Positions 61,131-64,000 of a stretch of 64,000 bases of DNA are shown here, piece after piece. Every line of letters begins with the position of its first letter. Positions within the stretch are counted from its first letter, which is position 1. Below the pieces are notes generated by a model that worked only from the letters and a program-made list of their open reading frames with translations, made no database searches and was not told the DNA's origin. A program made the translations under genes and the position numbers. Source of the stretch: Paulinella micropora (taxonomy: Eukaryota; Cercozoa; Imbricatea; Euglyphida; Paulinellidae); contig WBZZ01002571.1 of the NCBI GenBank assembly GCA_019918135.1, positions 182,501 through 246,500 of the forward strand, written 5' to 3'.

Positions 61131-62369
61131 ATGAAAACTCACCAGAGAAACTTAATCGCACAAAATCCAGACGGAGAATTTATAAATGTCAGTGTTGGAT
61201 ATGATGGTAATATTGGAACAAATCGTTCAAAAACCGCTTTTGGCGAAGCAGTAGTAGGTCAATTAACACCAGTATTACAAGAAATCTTTCCATATACCAT
61301 TAATACTAGGATATGGACAAAAACAGAAACAAAATCATCTGTGTCATTTTTGAATAATATGGCTGAATTGAAAACAACTGCTGATGCTACGGCAGATGCT
61401 AGACTGGTAAGTAAAAGGAGAATAAATATAGAACTGGAATGGGTGTCCTAGCCCGCTTTACTGCTCTATGGACAACGGATGATACAAAAGATTACTATTC
61501 ATATATTGGAATAGGAAATGATCTCGTTGATGGATTTTATTTTTACAAAAATCAAGCAGGAATGAATATCGCACATATTAAAGGAGGTGTCGCAAATTAT
61601 ATTGACCAAGTAGACTGGGACGACCCTTGCGATGGAAATTATGCTATGCCAAACTTAGACTGGAGCAGAGGAAATGTATTTCAAATTCAATTTCAGTATC
61701 TTGGGTTTGGTGCTATTAAGTTTTATATTGAAAATCCCATAACAGGATTATTTCAATTAGTTCATATGATTGAGTATGCGAATGCTAATACTGGTGTAAG
61801 CCTGCGAAATACGACATTACCTTTTACAGCAGTAATGAGAAATGATGCAACGACTGGAATACAAACTCTTAAAACAGCGAGTGCCAGTTTATTCATTGAG
61901 GGAACGAATACGATAAACACAAGCATAACAAGCGAAGTGGAAGGAAGTAAAGCAGCAAACCACTGAAAGTCCTATTATTAGTATAAGAAACAAAGCGGAA
62001 TTTGATGCGGGCGGTGCTAATTTAACAAATTATTCAAATGTTTATCCAACTTTGATAAGTATTACAAATGAAGATACTAAGTCGAATGTTGTCCGAATGG
62101 TATTAAATGGAACACTAACTGGAGCAGATTTTGCAGATATTGATTCTAAGTATTCAATTATAGATACTGACACAAAGGCGAGTGCTATCGCAAACGGAAC
62201 AACAATTTTTAAACTATATGTAAATTCTCAATCAACTCAACAAATCAATCTTAGAAGTTATGATATATACCTATCGCCGAGTGATGTATTAACTTTTACT
62301 CAGAAGTCTGTCTCTGCTGGTGGGGGAGGAAATGTCAATATTATCGCTAACTTCGTAGAAGACCAATAG
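61131..62369 (+). pseudogene. Putative virion structural protein region (right arm)
   Basis: Inverted counterpart of 49722-50968, with the same segments and nearly the same sequence. It is broken in the same manner. Confidence 0.5.
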
Positions 62370-62478
62370 ATATTTGCAAATTCGCACTCTCACTACGCTT
62401 TCGTGTGTTTTGCAAACATCGTAAAAAAATAAAATAAAAATATTACATCGTAAAACGATGTTTTAGAAATAGACGAAT

Positions 62479-62507
62479 AAACTATTTCGAAGTTGTCGAA
62501 ATAGTTT
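62479..62507. terminator. 12-bp stem hairpin, right-arm copy
   Basis: AAACTATTTCGA-AGTTG-TCGAAATAGTTT, counterpart of 49584-49612, between convergent genes. Confidence 0.65.
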
Positions 62508-62627
62508 TGGAGGCGAAAGTCTAATTTCTAAAATATCATCAGAGATATTTTTACCGCATCTTTATTATTAAAATAAGGTTGTTGAATTAAATATTCAAGG
62601 TATGGTTTATCAATCTTAGCAATATCT

Positions 62628-62981
62628 TCAATTTTCATTTTTTTTATACTTACCATATTGAAGAAAAATATCGGTTTCATTTTGTGCTATCTCTTCACCT
62701 ACATTAGTCTTTATTTCGGTAATTCCAGTCTCTTTTAAATCAGCCCCCTTAAAAGGTGTGCTTTCTTCTTTATCCGTTATGGCAAATGTTGATTTATCTT
62801 GCAAATCAATATTGGATGGTATAACTACTTTCACATTGTCATCACGTGGTTTATATTGCTCATAGAAAGAAACAATGTCAGGTTTAGTCCATTTAATTGT
62901 TGGCTTTTTAATTTCAATGTCAATGTTCCATTTTTCAATTTCATTCAAGTAGTCTTGTTTGGTGTTCAGGTCTGTCATCAT
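62628..62981 (-). CDS. Second DUF3820-related ORF (right arm)
   Basis: This 117-residue counterpart of 49110-49463 is identical at protein level. It lies immediately downstream of the DUF3820-like ORF. Role unknown. Confidence 0.5.
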   Translation of the reverse strand: MMTDLNTKQDYLNEIEKWNIDIEIKKPTIKWTKPDIVSFYEQYKPRDDNVKVVIPSNIDLQDKSTFAITDKEESTPFKGADLKETGITEIKTNVGEEIAQNETDIFLQYGKYKKNEN

Positions 62982-63005
62982 GTATATAATATAAGTATTA
63001 ATTTT

Positions 63006-63299
63006 TTATAAATATTTTTTTACTTCACTTTTAATGTCTGTAAACTTATCAAACCACGGCTGTTTCATAACCCATTCAAGATATGGCTTATCAATAAGTG
63101 CGATATCTTGAACCTTCTTCCCGCGATACTTACCAAATGGAAAAATATCCCTTGGCTTGCCTGCCCGTGCATTTTCAATCATTTGGATTTCGACAGTAAT
63201 TATCTTTTTAACATCGGTAAGAGAAAATGTTTCTTTTTTTATTTTCAATAGAGAGTTTCTCAAACTTCTCACATAGTCTGGTGAGGACGGTCATTGGTC
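63006..63299 (-). CDS. DUF3820-like small protein (right arm)
   Basis: Counterpart of 48798-49085 with the same FPFGKYRGKKVQDI core and the same GTCTATATAGAC palindrome upstream (63297-63308). Its 5' part differs slightly from the left copy and may be damaged. Confidence 0.55.
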
Positions 63300-63379
63300 T
63301 ATATAGACTGGTAAAAAATTTTATGGAAAGAAATTAATCAATTGATATTTATGAGTATCGCTTTCATTCAACATAACGC

Positions 63380-64000
63380 TCATTTTCGCTTGCTCATAAA
63401 CATCGTTTGATAACCGTAAGGAATACTATCATTATCTGTATAGAAGTCTCGTCCGCACCATCTTGATTTATCAACTACTTTTACGACATTCTTTTGGTGT
63501 TGTATGCTAAAGTGTTCAATGTGTTGCTGTTTGCTGTTTCTGCTAGTGTGTATCTTCTTCATTATAAAGTCTCTTGTGTTTGTTAGGCTTTCGCCCTTGT
63601 CCATTAATTCATATGAAACGGGATTTAATTTCTTTAAGTCTAAGCCTTTACCTCTAAAGTGGAAATGTGTTTCCTTATCGTCCTTCTTTACATACTCCAA
63701 CATATATAACTTGGGTGCTATCCATTATCCCCTTATTATTTTACAATTCTTCCCGAGGTCGTCGTCCATGCCACCGATATTTCTATCACCAAACCTTTTA
63801 ATTCTTTCAATATTATTCACATGTGATTGAATGCTGTCTGTATCGGTATAATAATAGTCATTGTCGGGGTTGTTGTTTGGATTAGCCTCTGTCATATACT
63901 TATACATAATCCGTCGGCTGTATGCTAGGATAAAAGCCCCGTAGTGAGTGGGTTTTGTAATTTTTTCTTCTTTTTCTTGTTCGTCTCGTGGAATACCTGA
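63380..64000 (-). pseudogene. Protein-primed DNA polymerase B remnant (right)
   Basis: Inverted counterpart of the left PolB remnant, with the YYTDTDSI catalytic motif. It continues beyond the window, so the upstream polymerase domains may survive there. Within the window it is broken. Confidence 0.8.

Larger units (their letters stand above)
47850..64000. mobile_element. Polinton-like virus / virophage-like fossil with long inverted arms
   Basis: AT-rich DNA, by eye far lower in GC than the neighbouring genes, carries the PLV gene set: protein-primed PolB remnants, major and minor capsid proteins, adenain-like protease, FtsK/HerA-type ATPase, small virion proteins and a fibre with an S74 chaperone. 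The left edge falls at about 47815-47860 and cuts into PolB. The right side runs past the window. The segment 48103-51236 recurs inverted at 60867-64000 with high identity. The element looks broken in roughly ten places but young, since several genes are full length and the arms hardly differ. No integrase is visible; it may lie outside. Confidence 0.85.
60867..64000 (-). repeat. Right arm of ~3.1-kb inverted repeat
   Basis: It is the inverted copy of 48103-51236. Its inner edge (TGGGATAATACCCGCCC) joins the fibre gene directly; its outer edge is cut by the window end. Confidence 0.9.

Noticed and set aside
1-64000. CRISPR arrays, rRNA genes, bacterial operons
   Set aside because: No regular short repeats with unique spacers, no rRNA-like sequence and clear eukaryotic introns were seen.

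Overview
The window looks like nuclear DNA of a unicellular eukaryote. It has GT-AG introns (many of 42-120 bases), large secreted and membrane proteins, F-box/leucine-rich proteins, a SET domain, an EGF-repeat glycoprotein, trinucleotide microsatellites and very long homopolymer runs. I cannot name the species. Judged by eye, base composition falls into three zones: intron-bearing genes of mid GC (about 0.9-5.1 kb and 38.3-47.8 kb), a GC-rich and almost intronless block (5.8-37.8 kb), and an AT-rich virus-like element (about 47.85 kb to the window end).

Region 1 (1-5.1 kb): ATT microsatellites with a repeated unit of about 115 bp and a tRNA-like SINE head, then a seven-exon gene. It joins a SET domain to a DUF7869-like, transposase-like domain, a SAP-like motif and an RGG tail. 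Region 2 (5.8-37.8 kb): three plus-strand surface-protein genes (a GPI-type protein, a 2,000-residue coiled-coil membrane glycoprotein, and a protein with two PKD plus DUF285/BspA-repeat units). These are followed by four minus-strand F-box/leucine-rich genes, several genes I do not recognise, one possible BRO-N-like gene, and a broken minus-strand EGF-repeat glycoprotein that stops abruptly at 37.8 kb.

Region 3 (38.3-47.8 kb): a minus-strand gene reconstructed here from eight exons. Five exons in a row are phase 1-1 and one carries a ubiquitin-like domain; the gene ends in a C48/adenain-like cysteine-peptidase domain. A short paralogous gene (47.0-47.75 kb) shares its start-site block and exon pattern, and a small RanBP2/NZF-type zinc-finger ORF lies between them. 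This gives a local ubiquitin theme.

Region 4 (47.85-64 kb): a Polinton-like virus (PLV) or virophage-like fossil. It has protein-primed PolB remnants, DUF3820-like ORFs, a major capsid protein, a penton-like minor capsid protein, an adenain-like protease, an FtsK/HerA packaging ATPase, a two-helix membrane protein and a fibre with an S74 chaperone. About 3.1 kb at each side is present as a nearly identical inverted repeat, so two copies appear joined in opposite orientation. It is broken in roughly ten places but looks young. Many of its genes end in stem-loops, reminiscent of mimivirus-type transcript ends.
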